Origin: Chondromyces crocatus
Lineage (GTDB): Bacteria; Myxococcota_A; Polyangia; Polyangiales; Polyangiaceae
Direction: 5' to 3'
Assembly: GCF_001189295.1 (NCBI RefSeq)
Contig: NZ_CP012159.1
Span: forward strand, 434,001 to 498,000
DNA length: 64,000 nt
Part shown: positions 10,045 to 18,224 of the stretch, piece after piece
How the letters are laid out: the number at the start of each line of letters is the position of its first letter
How positions within the stretch are numbered: the stretch's first letter is position 1
The notes under the pieces: generated by a model
Seen by the model: the letters and a program-made list of their open reading frames with translations, nothing else
Told to the model about the DNA's origin: nothing
The model's database searches: none
Made by a program: the position numbers and the translations under genes

Positions 10045-10797
10045 TCAGATCGTCGAGCAGGACGAAGGCGCCACCTCATCCGGGTCAGGACCCGACGACG
10101 CCGGTGAGGTCGGGCTCACGGGTGCCTGAGGCGTGGGTTTTTGAGCCCTGGGTTTGCGGGGTCGATGCGGAATGACGTCGTGGATGTCCGCTTCGGTGAA
10201 CCCTGCGGCCTTGTAGAGGCGCTTCAGGTGCGACAACTCGATGCCGAGGTTGCGCACGATGGCGAGGCGCACCCGCTGGAGCAGCTCGATCTGAAGCACT
10301 CCGCCCGCCGCGGCCTCCACCGCCGCGCCGAGCTCTTGCGCCGAGGCGGCGATCGCGACGGATGCCGCCTGGGCCTGGGCTGCCGGGAGCTGGGGGTGCA
10401 AGCCCGAGATCAGCAGCTTGGAGAGGATCTGCATGCGGTTGGCCTGGCTGGCCATGTCGCCGTCGACGTAATAGCCGATGCCGCCAGGGAAGATGAGCGC
10501 GAGCGCCGAGTCGTGACGAGGGCGCCCGACGGCGTTCCAGACCTCGTTGGCGATGCGACCGATCAGGGTGTGGGCGCGATCGCGCGCGGCGTCCCGGGTC
10601 GCGACGAGCGGCGCCGTTAAGGCGCGCGCTGCGACGAACTCGGCGTCGACCTCGTCGTGGTGCGCGAGCCCTGCGGCGAGCCGCTGCTCGGCGAGGGTCT
10701 GCCATGCCCCTCCGCGTGCGGTGGCATGAATGCGCGCGGTGCGCGCGTCCGCCACGATGGCGTCGGTGGAGGCGTCTTTACGAATCGTCCGTCCCAT
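10045..10797 (-). CDS. Conserved-looking hypothetical protein, 250 residues
   Basis: I do not recognise a family. The product is soluble, Ala-rich and mostly helical in character, with no signal peptide or membrane segment. A central stretch (about residues 95-190) contains FPGGIGYYVDGD and a run of long amphipathic helices ending in LSHLKRLYKAAGF. The last 40 residues are Pro/Ser/Thr-rich and basic (PHRPRKPRAQK), a likely disordered tail. It starts at ATG 10797 and stands alone, convergent with the che operon and at least 360 bp from glyS. The coding call rests on length and on the balanced, non-repetitive composition. Confidence 0.65.
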   Translation of the reverse strand: MGRTIRKDASTDAIVADARTARIHATARGGAWQTLAEQRLAAGLAHHDEVDAEFVAARALTAPLVATRDAARDRAHTLIGRIANEVWNAVGRPRHDSALALIFPGGIGYYVDGDMASQANRMQILSKLLISGLHPQLPAAQAQAASVAIAASAQELGAAVEAAAGGVLQIELLQRVRLAIVRNLGIELSHLKRLYKAAGFTEADIHDVIPHRPRKPRAQKPTPQAPVSPTSPASSGPDPDEVAPSSCSTI

Positions 10798-11160
10798 ACG
10801 ATGGTCTCCTCGGGCTTCGGTGCCCCTGGGTCGTGAAATGGGGAGGAGACCCCCGCGACCGCGCGCGAGCCCCCCCCGGTTGCTGGAAAAGTCAGCTCTT
10901 CAGGTAAGCACCGCCCGGGACCGATCAAGGGGACACAGGTAGAAAAGTTGAAGCGGCCGGAAGTTATGTAGGACAGCCTCGTACCCGCTTCACGGCATCG
11001 AATCCGACGAGGCGCAGGCGACGGCAGGGTGGCTCGCGGTCAGTGCGTCGCGAGGGTGGGCCGCCGCGCTCCGAAGGACGGAGGGATGTGCTGGCGAGAG
11101 GAGGGACGCGCTCGCGACGTTCGTGTGGGCGCCGCGAGAGGTTCGGTCAGGAGGGACGCT
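10798..11160. other. Intergenic stretch between the hypothetical gene and glyS
   Basis: No credible CDS. It holds the upstream region of the leftward 250-residue gene and the downstream region of glyS. One imperfectly placed inverted repeat is visible: GCCTCGT at 10976-10982 and ACGAGGC at 11007-11013 with a 24-base loop. A short poly-C run lies near 10870. I see no convincing promoter or terminator. Confidence 0.6.
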
Positions 11161-13260
11161 TCAAGCCGCCGGCTTGGGGACGTCGCCGAGAAGATCGAGG
11201 CGGGCCAGGCTGGAGCAGGTCTCGGCGATGGCGCGCATCAGCCTCAGCCTGTTCTCGCGGAGGGCGACGTCGTCGGCGTTGACGTAGACGTCGACGAAGT
11301 ACTGGTTCAGCTTCGGCGCGAACTCGGCGACGGCGCTGAAGGCCTCGGCGTAGGCGCCCGTCCGCGCGGCCTGCGCGAGGCGCTCTCGCAGCGCCAGGTA
11401 GCCGTCGTGCACGAGGGTCTCGGTGGGGTGGATCCCTTCGCCGGCCGGCGCGGTCGGCTCCCCCGGAGGGGCCTTGTCGGCGATGTTCGCGGCGCGCTTG
11501 AAGACCTCGCCCACGCGGGCGCGCACGTCGGCGTCGAGGCTGGCGATGGCCGAGGCGCGGGCGCGCACGTCGAGCGGACGATCCGAGGCCACGGGCAAGC
11601 ACGCGCCCACGGCGTCGCCAGGGAGGCGATCGGAGAGCAGCCCGCGCAGGCGCTCGGTGAAGAAGTCGCCGAGGCGGGCGACCAGCTCGTCTCGGCCGAG
11701 GTCGAGCGTGACGCCAGCGTAGCCGTCGTAGGCGGCGCGGAAGGCGTCGCTGAGGCGCAGGTCGAAGCCGTGATCCAGCACGGTGCGCAGCACGCCGAGG
11801 CAAGCACGGCGGAGGCCGTAGGGGTCGGCGGCGCCCGTGGGCGAGAGGCCGATGGCGAAGCAGCCGGCGAGGGTGTCGAGGCGGTCCGCGATGGACACGA
11901 GCGCGGCGGCAGGCGTGGATGCGGTGACGTCGGCGGCGCCGCGCGGCTGGTAGTGGTCACGGATGACGTCGGCGACGTCGGGGCTGACGCCCTGGGCGAG
12001 GGCGTACGCGCGGCCCATCTCGCCTTCCAGCTCGGGGAACTCGCCGACCATCAGCGAGACGAGATCGCACTTGGCGAGGTGCGCGCCCGAGGCGGCGGTG
12101 ACGAGCACCGGCTCGGGGAGCTGGGCGAGGAGGCCCAGTTCGCGGGCGAGGCGCTCGACGCGTTCGGCCTTCGAGAGGACGGAGCCGAGGCGCTTCTGGA
12201 AGACGATGCCCGCGAGCTTCTTGCGGCGCTCGGCGAGGGGGACGCGGAGGTCTTCGGTGTAGAAGAAGCGGGCGTCGGAGAGGCGGGCGCGCATCACGCG
12301 GTCGCTGCCGCGCCGGATGTTCTCGGGGGCCTCGGCGGTGTTCACGACGGTGAGGTAACGCGGGAGGAGGGCGCCAGTGCGCGTGTCGCGGACGCCGAAG
12401 TAGCGCTGGTGGCCACGCGCCACCTCGAGGATCACCCGCTCGGGGAGGTCGAGGAACTCGCTGCCGAAGCTGCCGTCGACGACGTGAGGTTCCTCGACGA
12501 GCGAGAGGTTCTCACGGGCGAGGAAGTCGTCCTCGATGAGCGTGCCGCCGGCTTCGCTCGCGGCCGCGACGAGGCGCTCGCGCAGGAGCACCGCGCGCTC
12601 TTCCGGGTCGACGAGGACGTGGACCGCGCGCAGGGCAGGTACATATGCGGCGGGGGACTGGATGGAGATCTCGGCGGGCGCGAGGAAGCGGTGGCCGCGG
12701 GTCGTGCGGCCCGCGTGGATGCCTGCGAGCGCGAAGGGGACGATCGCTTCACCGTGCAGGGCGAGCAGCCACTGGATCGGACGGCCGAAGGCGAAGTCAC
12801 CGCTGCCCCAGCGCATCGATTTGCGGAAGGGGATGGAGACGATGAGGTGGGTGAGCAGCTCGGGCAGCAGGTCGAGCGCCGCCTTGCCGGCTTCGCGCCG
12901 CGTGCCGACGACGTACTCGCCCTTGGGACCGGCGGCGCGGCGCAGTGCATCGACGGGGCAGCCGAGCTTCTGCGCGAAGGCTTCGGCGGCGCGGGTGGGC
13001 ACGCCGTCCTTGTACGCGGCCTTGACCGGGGGGCCGGTGACCTCTTCTTCGAGGTCGGGTTGGCGTCCAGCGAGGCCCTCGACGATCAAGGTCAGGCGGC
13101 GCGGTGTGCCCAGCGCGCGGACGACGCCATGGGCGAGGCGCAGGTCGGACAGACGCTTGGTCGCGAGGTCGGGCAGGACGCGGAGGGCGGCGTCGACAAA
13201 GGAAGCGGGTAGCTCCTCGACGCCGATCTCGAGCAGCAGATCGCTCGCTTCGGTCGGCAT
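11161..13260 (-). CDS. glyS: Glycyl-tRNA synthetase beta subunit
   Basis: A 699-residue GlyS, the usual length for the beta subunit of the alpha2-beta2 enzyme that charges tRNA-Gly in the cytoplasm. Recognisable family segments are LLLEIGVEELPASFVD at the N terminus, FGRPIQWLLALHGE, LPERVILEVARGHQRYFGV, SDARFFYTEDLRVPL, DPYGLRRACLGVLR and, near the C terminus, NQYFVDVYVNADD. The alpha subunit gene glyQ, which commonly sits directly upstream, is not here; the gene 12 bp upstream encodes a pseudokinase instead. The ATG at 13260 is the natural start. No frameshift or missing region was seen. Confidence 0.96.
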   Translation of the reverse strand: MPTEASDLLLEIGVEELPASFVDAALRVLPDLATKRLSDLRLAHGVVRALGTPRRLTLIVEGLAGRQPDLEEEVTGPPVKAAYKDGVPTRAAEAFAQKLGCPVDALRRAAGPKGEYVVGTRREAGKAALDLLPELLTHLIVSIPFRKSMRWGSGDFAFGRPIQWLLALHGEAIVPFALAGIHAGRTTRGHRFLAPAEISIQSPAAYVPALRAVHVLVDPEERAVLLRERLVAAASEAGGTLIEDDFLARENLSLVEEPHVVDGSFGSEFLDLPERVILEVARGHQRYFGVRDTRTGALLPRYLTVVNTAEAPENIRRGSDRVMRARLSDARFFYTEDLRVPLAERRKKLAGIVFQKRLGSVLSKAERVERLARELGLLAQLPEPVLVTAASGAHLAKCDLVSLMVGEFPELEGEMGRAYALAQGVSPDVADVIRDHYQPRGAADVTASTPAAALVSIADRLDTLAGCFAIGLSPTGAADPYGLRRACLGVLRTVLDHGFDLRLSDAFRAAYDGYAGVTLDLGRDELVARLGDFFTERLRGLLSDRLPGDAVGACLPVASDRPLDVRARASAIASLDADVRARVGEVFKRAANIADKAPPGEPTAPAGEGIHPTETLVHDGYLALRERLAQAARTGAYAEAFSAVAEFAPKLNQYFVDVYVNADDVALRENRLRLMRAIAETCSSLARLDLLGDVPKPAA

Positions 13261-13272
13261 GGGGCGCGGACG

Positions 13273-15612
13273 CTAGCGCTTTCCAGCTAGGCGCGCGAGG
13301 GTCTTCTTGAATGACGTGTCCTGGCCGCCCTGGGGCTGGTTCTTGTGCCCGAACAGGCTGCCGCCGCCTGCGCGGACGAGGCAATGCACGGACTCGGAGA
13401 AGGCCTTCTGGGCCTGCGAGAGCGCCGGATCGTCCGGGCTCGTCGCGGCAGCCGCGGCCGTGCCGAGCGCGTTGAGGGCGTCGTCGAGCGAGCCGCAAGG
13501 TGGCGGGGTGGCGGGCAGCGTGAGGGGTTCCGCGCCCGGGCAGCAGCGCGCTCGGAGGGCAGCGAAGGTGGCCAGCTCGTACCACCCGAGCAGCGCCCAC
13601 TCCCGCATGCCGTCGGAGACGGCGCTGCCTTCGGCGCCGAGCACCACCTGCTTCTTGACGAGGGCGGCGCCGCGACGCGGATCCGTCTCGCCGCAGACGA
13701 ACGCGAAGTCCGGGGGCCTGCGCGAGACGAAGGTGCCGTCGGGGAAGAGGGGCATCATGCAGGCGTTGATGCCGTCCGAGCTGGTGGCCGTCGTGGGGAC
13801 GGCGGACGGGGACGCCGCGGTGGGAGCGGCTTGCGCGCCACCGGGGGGCGCGGCGGGGTCGCTCGCCGCAGTCGCGGTTGCGGCGCTGGCCGTGAGGGCG
13901 GCGGAAGGCTCTGGAGCAGGATCGAGAGGGTCACTCGGGGCGCTCGGGGAGCCCGAAGGGGAGGGTGCCGCGGGTGACGGCGACGCGGGTGCTGTCACCG
14001 GCGATGCGGCCACGCTGCTCGTGCCCGTGACCGAGGGATCCGGCGACGTGCTCGTGCGGTTCCAGAGCCAGGCCGTCACCGCGGCGCCCGTGAGCGCAGC
14101 GGCGAGGAAGACGATGAACGGCAGGGCCTTGCTGTGCGGTGCGCTCTGGGAGGCCCCCGCGACGCCGCTCGAGATGAACAGCACCGAGGAGGAGCCCTCT
14201 GCCGCTCCGGCGGGGGCCTCGACGTCCGCGGACAGAGGGACGCTCGACGAGACCGGCGCGACCTCGGGCTGGCCGCTGGAGGTCGGCGTCGACGAGGGAG
14301 GCACCGGGGAGCTGGGAGCAGGGGCAGGGCTCTCGGAAGCCGCCGGGGCAGGCGGATCCACGAGCCCCGCGAGGCTGGGTCTGCGCATCCCTGGAGGGCC
14401 GCTGTCCGGCGTGTCGTCCGCGAGGTCGACACGCGGAGCACGCGAAGCCCGAGGCTTGGCGTCGGGGTTCGGAGGAGGCGCAGCGAGCGCCACGGCGCGC
14501 CGCGAGATGACCTCGGTGACGACCTCTTCCGGCGGGAGCTCGGTCTCCGAGTGCACGGGAGAGCGCGGTGTGGTCGGGGGGGCCTCGCGCGTCGCAGGAG
14601 CACGCGTTGCAGGAGCGCGCGTTGTGGGAGAGGGGGATTTCGGGCGAGGTGACGTCGAGGAGCTGGCGGTCGCGGAAGCCGTCTTCGGAGAACTCGCGTT
14701 CGGTCTCGGCGAGCCTGTCTTCGGAGCGCCCTGAGCCGAGGCGTCACCCCCTGGAGGTGCGCCGCGTGTCGAGTTCGGCGCGCCAGCGCCCAGACCCAGG
14801 CTCGCCAGCGCGAGGATCTTGGAGGCCGGGGCGATCTGTCGGGAAGAGGCCGGGCCGGCGCTGGACGAGCCGCGCTCCGGCGAGGCGACGGCTCCGCCGG
14901 GTCGTGAGCGGGGGGCTGCGTCGCCACGGCGCGAGCTGACCGGGCCGGAGGCTGGCTTGACCGCTGCGGACTGGATCAGGTCCTCGAGCAGGCCACCGAT
15001 GTCACCGCGGATGCGGGTGACGGCGTCCTGATCGGCTTCCTCTTCCTCGTCATCCGTGTCGCGGGGGGGTCGTTCTTCCAGCGGAGGGAGCTTGGAGAAG
15101 CGGGTCGAGGGGCGCCACGCTTCGAGGGCCGCGCGCAGCTCGGCGGCACGGGAGATGCGCGCGTCGAGATCACGCACCAGGGCACGATCGAGGACGTCCT
15201 GGAGCGCCGCGTCGCCCACGCCCTGCTCGGCGAGCGAGGGGATCGGCGTCTCCTCGATGCTCCGACGCACCTCGGATTCATCACCACCGACGAAGGGCTG
15301 ACAGGCCGTGAGCGCCTCGTAGAGGGTGATGGCGATGCCCCAGGTGTCGTCCTCCGGCGACGTGCCCTCCCCCGCTGCCCGCTCGGGGGAGTGGTATGCG
15401 AGCAGGTAGGGCGCCTGGGTCGCGTCGACGAACTCGCCCCGCGAGGTGGAGGAATCTCCAGAGAGGCGCACGCAGCGGGGTGACACATGACCGTGCACCT
15501 TGCCTGCGGCGTGCAAGCGCTCGACGTTCTTGGCGAGGCGGATCGCCCAGGCGACGGCGTCCACGTCCTGCAACGCTCCCGCGCGCGCAATCCGGGCTGC
15601 AAGCGTCTCCAT
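13273..15612 (-). CDS. Membrane-anchored pseudokinase (Ser/Thr kinase-like, catalytically degenerate)
   Basis: About 779 residues. The first 170 resemble the C-lobe of a Hanks-type Ser/Thr kinase: a helix with LAKNVERLHAAGKVHGHVSP, then YHSPERAAGEG and DDTWGIAITLYEALTACQPF. The glycine loop and the ATP-binding Lys are absent, the HRDLKPxN loop reads HGHVSPRC and the DFG site reads FVDA, so activity is very unlikely. A long Pro/Ser/Ala linker (about 200-485, with a 15-base TRAPA-coding repeat near 14590-14640) leads to one membrane segment (about 487-510, FIVFLAAALTGAAVTAWLW) and a Cys-containing C-terminal domain (about 620-779). An in-frame GTG at 15684 is an alternative start; ATG 15612 is preferred because the kinase homology begins there. 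It lies between dapB and glyS on the same strand. Confidence 0.8.
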   Translation of the reverse strand: METLAARIARAGALQDVDAVAWAIRLAKNVERLHAAGKVHGHVSPRCVRLSGDSSTSRGEFVDATQAPYLLAYHSPERAAGEGTSPEDDTWGIAITLYEALTACQPFVGGDESEVRRSIEETPIPSLAEQGVGDAALQDVLDRALVRDLDARISRAAELRAALEAWRPSTRFSKLPPLEERPPRDTDDEEEEADQDAVTRIRGDIGGLLEDLIQSAAVKPASGPVSSRRGDAAPRSRPGGAVASPERGSSSAGPASSRQIAPASKILALASLGLGAGAPNSTRGAPPGGDASAQGAPKTGSPRPNASSPKTASATASSSTSPRPKSPSPTTRAPATRAPATREAPPTTPRSPVHSETELPPEEVVTEVISRRAVALAAPPPNPDAKPRASRAPRVDLADDTPDSGPPGMRRPSLAGLVDPPAPAASESPAPAPSSPVPPSSTPTSSGQPEVAPVSSSVPLSADVEAPAGAAEGSSSVLFISSGVAGASQSAPHSKALPFIVFLAAALTGAAVTAWLWNRTSTSPDPSVTGTSSVAASPVTAPASPSPAAPSPSGSPSAPSDPLDPAPEPSAALTASAATATAASDPAAPPGGAQAAPTAASPSAVPTTATSSDGINACMMPLFPDGTFVSRRPPDFAFVCGETDPRRGAALVKKQVVLGAEGSAVSDGMREWALLGWYELATFAALRARCCPGAEPLTLPATPPPCGSLDDALNALGTAAAAATSPDDPALSQAQKAFSESVHCLVRAGGGSLFGHKNQPQGGQDTSFKKTLARLAGKR

Positions 15613-15704
15613 CCGGCTGGGAAGAGTAGTGCGCTCCGCCGGCGATGACCACTTCTGCGCGCCGCCCGATGGGCGCGAACGCACGGAATGAGGTGAGCCG
15701 CGTG

Positions 15705-16511
15705 TCAGATCACGTCGGACATGGTGTACCGGCCTGGTGAGCGTCCACGCAGAGCGCCGGCAGCTCGGAGCGCTCCACGCGCGAAGAGATCACGGTTCGT
15801 GGCGCGGTGAGTCAACTCCAGGCGTTCCCCAGGACCGAGCAGGTGGACGGTGTGGTCGCCGATGACATCACCACCGCGGATGGCCAGGATGCCCATTTCT
15901 TCCGGATCGCGAGGGCCCACGAGCCCTTGTCGCCCGTGCACGGGGCGCAGGCCTTCACGAGCGACGCGCACGGCCTGAGCGAGCCGTACGGCGGTCCCGC
16001 TCGGTGCGTCGACCTTGGCGCGGTGATGGGTCTCGACGATCTCCACGTCGAAGTCGGGGCCGAGGAGGCGCGCCGCGTCGGCTGCGAGCTGGGAAAGGAC
16101 ATGGACGCCCAGGCTGGTGTTGGGCGCCCAGAGGATCGGGACATGGCGCGCGGCCTCGTCGAGGAGGCGGTCGGTGGCCTCGTCGAGGCCCGTGGTGCCG
16201 CTCACGACGGCAACATTGGCGCGTGCGGCGAGCTGGAGAAGTCGCGGCACGGCGTCCGCGCGAGAGAAGTCGACGACGACGTCGGCACCGAGCAGTCCGG
16301 CGCTCAGGTCGTCGCTCATCTCGACGCCGAGATGACCAGCGGCCGCGACCTCGCCAGCGTCACGGCCGTGGTGCGCCGAGCCGCGCGAAACGATCGCGCC
16401 GACGACCTGGATGCCCGCGGCGACCGCAAGCCGCAGGACGCTCTGGCCCATGCGGCCGCCAGCGCCGTGAACGGCGATCTTGAGCGGTGTCGCCTCCTCG
16501 GGCGTGGTCAC
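15705..16511 (-). CDS. dapB: 4-hydroxy-tetrahydrodipicolinate reductase
   Basis: A 268-residue DapB, the NAD(P)H-dependent second enzyme of diaminopimelate/lysine synthesis. The N-terminal dinucleotide motif is VHGAGGRMGQ; the family signatures SGTTGL and ETHHRAKVDAPSGTA (substrate-binding and catalytic His/Lys region) are intact. The GTG start at 16511 overlaps the dapA stop by 4 bp (GTGA), fixing the start and indicating translational coupling; a longer frame upstream only runs into dapA. It supplies meso-DAP for peptidoglycan and lysine. Confidence 0.95.
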   Translation of the reverse strand: MTTPEEATPLKIAVHGAGGRMGQSVLRLAVAAGIQVVGAIVSRGSAHHGRDAGEVAAAGHLGVEMSDDLSAGLLGADVVVDFSRADAVPRLLQLAARANVAVVSGTTGLDEATDRLLDEAARHVPILWAPNTSLGVHVLSQLAADAARLLGPDFDVEIVETHHRAKVDAPSGTAVRLAQAVRVAREGLRPVHGRQGLVGPRDPEEMGILAIRGGDVIGDHTVHLLGPGERLELTHRATNRDLFARGALRAAGALRGRSPGRYTMSDVI

Positions 16512-17419
16512 GCGAGGCCGCCCGCCGGGGTCACGCCGAGCCGGCCGAGCGTCTCGGTGATCTGACGGAGCGCCCCCTCGCTCGCGGGCACGAGCGGCAG
16601 GCGTACGTTGGGGTTCATCTTGCCGAGCCACGCCAGCGCCGCCTTGGCCGGGGCCGGGTTCGACTCGATGAACATCACGCCATGCACATCCAGCAAGGCG
16701 AGGTGCCTCGTGCGCGCGGTGCCGTACTCACCGGCCATCATGAGCCGAGGGATGTCACTCACCTCGCGGGGGAGCACGTTGGACGTCACGCTGATCACCC
16801 CACGCGCGCCCACGGCCATCATCGGGAGGGTCAGCACGTCGTCGCCGCAGAGGATGGCGAGGCGATCGCCGAGGCGGCGGATCAGCTCCTGGCAGCGGAG
16901 GACGTTGCCCGTGGCGTCCTTGAGACCCACGACGTTCGGCGCAGCGGTGCAAATCTGCTCGGTGGTCGCGGCGGAGAGGTCGGCCACCGTGCGGCCCGGG
17001 ACGTTGTAGAGCACGATGGGCGCCGTGACGGCCTTTGCCACGGCGAGGACATGCTCGCGCAAGCCCTCCTGAGAGGGCTTGTTGTAGTACGGCATGACGA
17101 TCATCACGCCGTCGGCGCCCGCGGCCATCGCCGCCTTCGACGCGGCGATGGTCTTCTTCGTCGAGAACGAGCCGGTGCCGGCGAGCACCTGCGCTCTTCC
17201 TCTGGCGACGCTGACCACGCGCTGGATGACGGCGACCGCTTCGTCCTCGGTCAAGGTCGGCGACTCGCCCGTGGTGCCGCATGGCACGAGTCCCTCGACC
17301 CCACCGGCGATCTGCGCCTCGACGAGGGCATCCAGCGCCTCGAAGTCGATGGCGTCGCCCTCCGGGGTGAAGGGGGTCACGAGCGCAGTGAACGTCCCGG
17401 CAAGGCGTAGATCCGGCAT
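16508..17419 (-). CDS. dapA: 4-hydroxy-tetrahydrodipicolinate synthase
   Basis: A 303-residue DapA aldolase that condenses pyruvate and aspartate semialdehyde, the committed step toward DAP and lysine. Seen in sequence: the GTTGESPTL loop, the Tyr of LYNVPGRT and the Schiff-base Lys in NVVGLKDATGN. Length is typical. It is the first gene of the leftward dapA-dapB pair, and the pseudokinase and glyS follow with small gaps. A 6-bp inverted repeat lies 25 bp upstream of the start codon. Confidence 0.96.
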   Translation of the reverse strand: MPDLRLAGTFTALVTPFTPEGDAIDFEALDALVEAQIAGGVEGLVPCGTTGESPTLTEDEAVAVIQRVVSVARGRAQVLAGTGSFSTKKTIAASKAAMAAGADGVMIVMPYYNKPSQEGLREHVLAVAKAVTAPIVLYNVPGRTVADLSAATTEQICTAAPNVVGLKDATGNVLRCQELIRRLGDRLAILCGDDVLTLPMMAVGARGVISVTSNVLPREVSDIPRLMMAGEYGTARTRHLALLDVHGVMFIESNPAPAKAALAWLGKMNPNVRLPLVPASEGALRQITETLGRLGVTPAGGLA

Positions 17420-17443
17420 GGCGCCGGACGATGCGTGACTCCT

Positions 17444-17461
17444 TTTGCTCCGTCAAGCAAA
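17444..17461. promoter_or_regulatory. Inverted repeat upstream of dapA
   Basis: TTTGCT and AGCAAA form a perfect 6-bp inverted repeat with a 6-base spacer, 25 bp upstream of the dapA start. Position suits an operator or a leader hairpin, but nothing identifies the regulator. Confidence 0.35.
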
Positions 17462-17580
17462 CGGCTGGAGCCACAGCGCGGATCCAGTGTCCGCGTACCT
17501 GGGCTCCCCCCGTTGTCAGGAGGCTCGCTGGTCAGGGCGCGAATCCGCTCGATGGCATTCTTCCGTCTTCAAACGATCAC

Positions 17581-17640
17581 CCATGCACGCCTCACCCACG
17601 CACGCCTCACCCACGCACGCCTCACCCACACACGCCTCAC
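17581..17640. repeat. 15-bp tandem repeat, four copies
   Basis: Four head-to-tail copies of a unit close to CCACGCACGCCTCAC, with one or two base changes in the first and last copies and a decayed partial fifth copy after 17640. It lies in the spacer between dapA and the 81-residue gene, not inside a credible CDS. Confidence 0.9.
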
Positions 17641-17912
17641 CCACACGCCCTCCCACCTCTCATGCAAGGAGATTCCCTGTTCTCGTCCAGGCACATCGCT
17701 TCTTCTCCTGAAGGGGCCCCTCTCCTTCTTCCCACGGGAGGCTGGCGTCTTCCGTTTCGGGATCTCTCGGAGAGGCCGTGCTGTCGGCAATCTCCGGCTG
17801 TCGGATGCAGGGGGTGACCCCCCTTCGTCAGCGCCGCGCACCACGCCACCCAGCCCATCCAGCTCGCCCGGCGGGGGTTGCTAAGGGCGGATCGCGGACA
17901 CACGTTGAGGAT

Positions 17913-18158
17913 ATGCAGACGCTACGAGAGTCGGAACTCCTGGGGTTTGTGCAGCTGGAGCTTGGCTCGCTCTCCGTGCGGGTCCCGGTCCGGTCTGCAA
18001 AAGCCGAGACAGAACAACCACTCGCTTCCTTCGAGGCAGAGGGAGATGCTTGCGCCATCGTGGTCCGAGGGGACACGTCCTCCCAGGCAGTGAACGCAGC
18101 GATGAAGGATGCCGTCGAGGTGGCCGCTCGCCACTTCTCGCGCAAGCTGCTGAACTAG
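17913..18158 (+). CDS. Small hypothetical protein, 81 residues
   Basis: I do not recognise a family. The ATG at 17913 follows TTGAGG two bases upstream, a weak close Shine-Dalgarno; the earlier open frame is low-complexity spacer and is excluded. The product is soluble and acidic, with MQTLRESELLGFVQLELGS at the start, a central hydrophobic strand pair (ACAIVVRGD) and a C-terminal amphipathic helix rich in Ala and Val (MKDAVEVAARHFSRKLL). It stands alone, convergent with the Ser/Thr kinase gene. Regular alternation of charged and hydrophobic residues supports a real folded protein. Confidence 0.7.
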   Translation: MQTLRESELLGFVQLELGSLSVRVPVRSAKAETEQPLASFEAEGDACAIVVRGDTSSQAVNAAMKDAVEVAARHFSRKLLN

Positions 18159-18224
18159 TCCCGCGTGCCCTGCGTCAGGAGCCTGTCGGCCCCTGCGCTC
18201 CCGAGGATCGCTATCCCCGCGAGA

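Larger units (their letters stand above)
17420..17912. other. Spacer between dapA and the 81-residue gene
   Basis: No convincing CDS; short frames here have skewed, repeat-driven composition. It contains the dapA upstream region with an inverted repeat at 17444-17461, the 15-bp tandem repeat at 17581-17640, and Pro/Ser-coding low-complexity sequence. Base composition is more pyrimidine-rich on the plus strand (many CCCTCC and CTTCTC tracts) than in flanking genes. Confidence 0.6.

Noticed and set aside
9239-10079. Repeat-containing ORFs through the 42-bp minisatellite in several frames
   Set aside because: 42 is divisible by three, so frames stay open without selection; the peptides are 14-residue tandem repeats with no domain.
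10976-11013. tRNA-like or riboswitch structure in the spacer before glyS
   Set aside because: Only a 7-bp stem with a 24-base loop; no conserved element was recognised.
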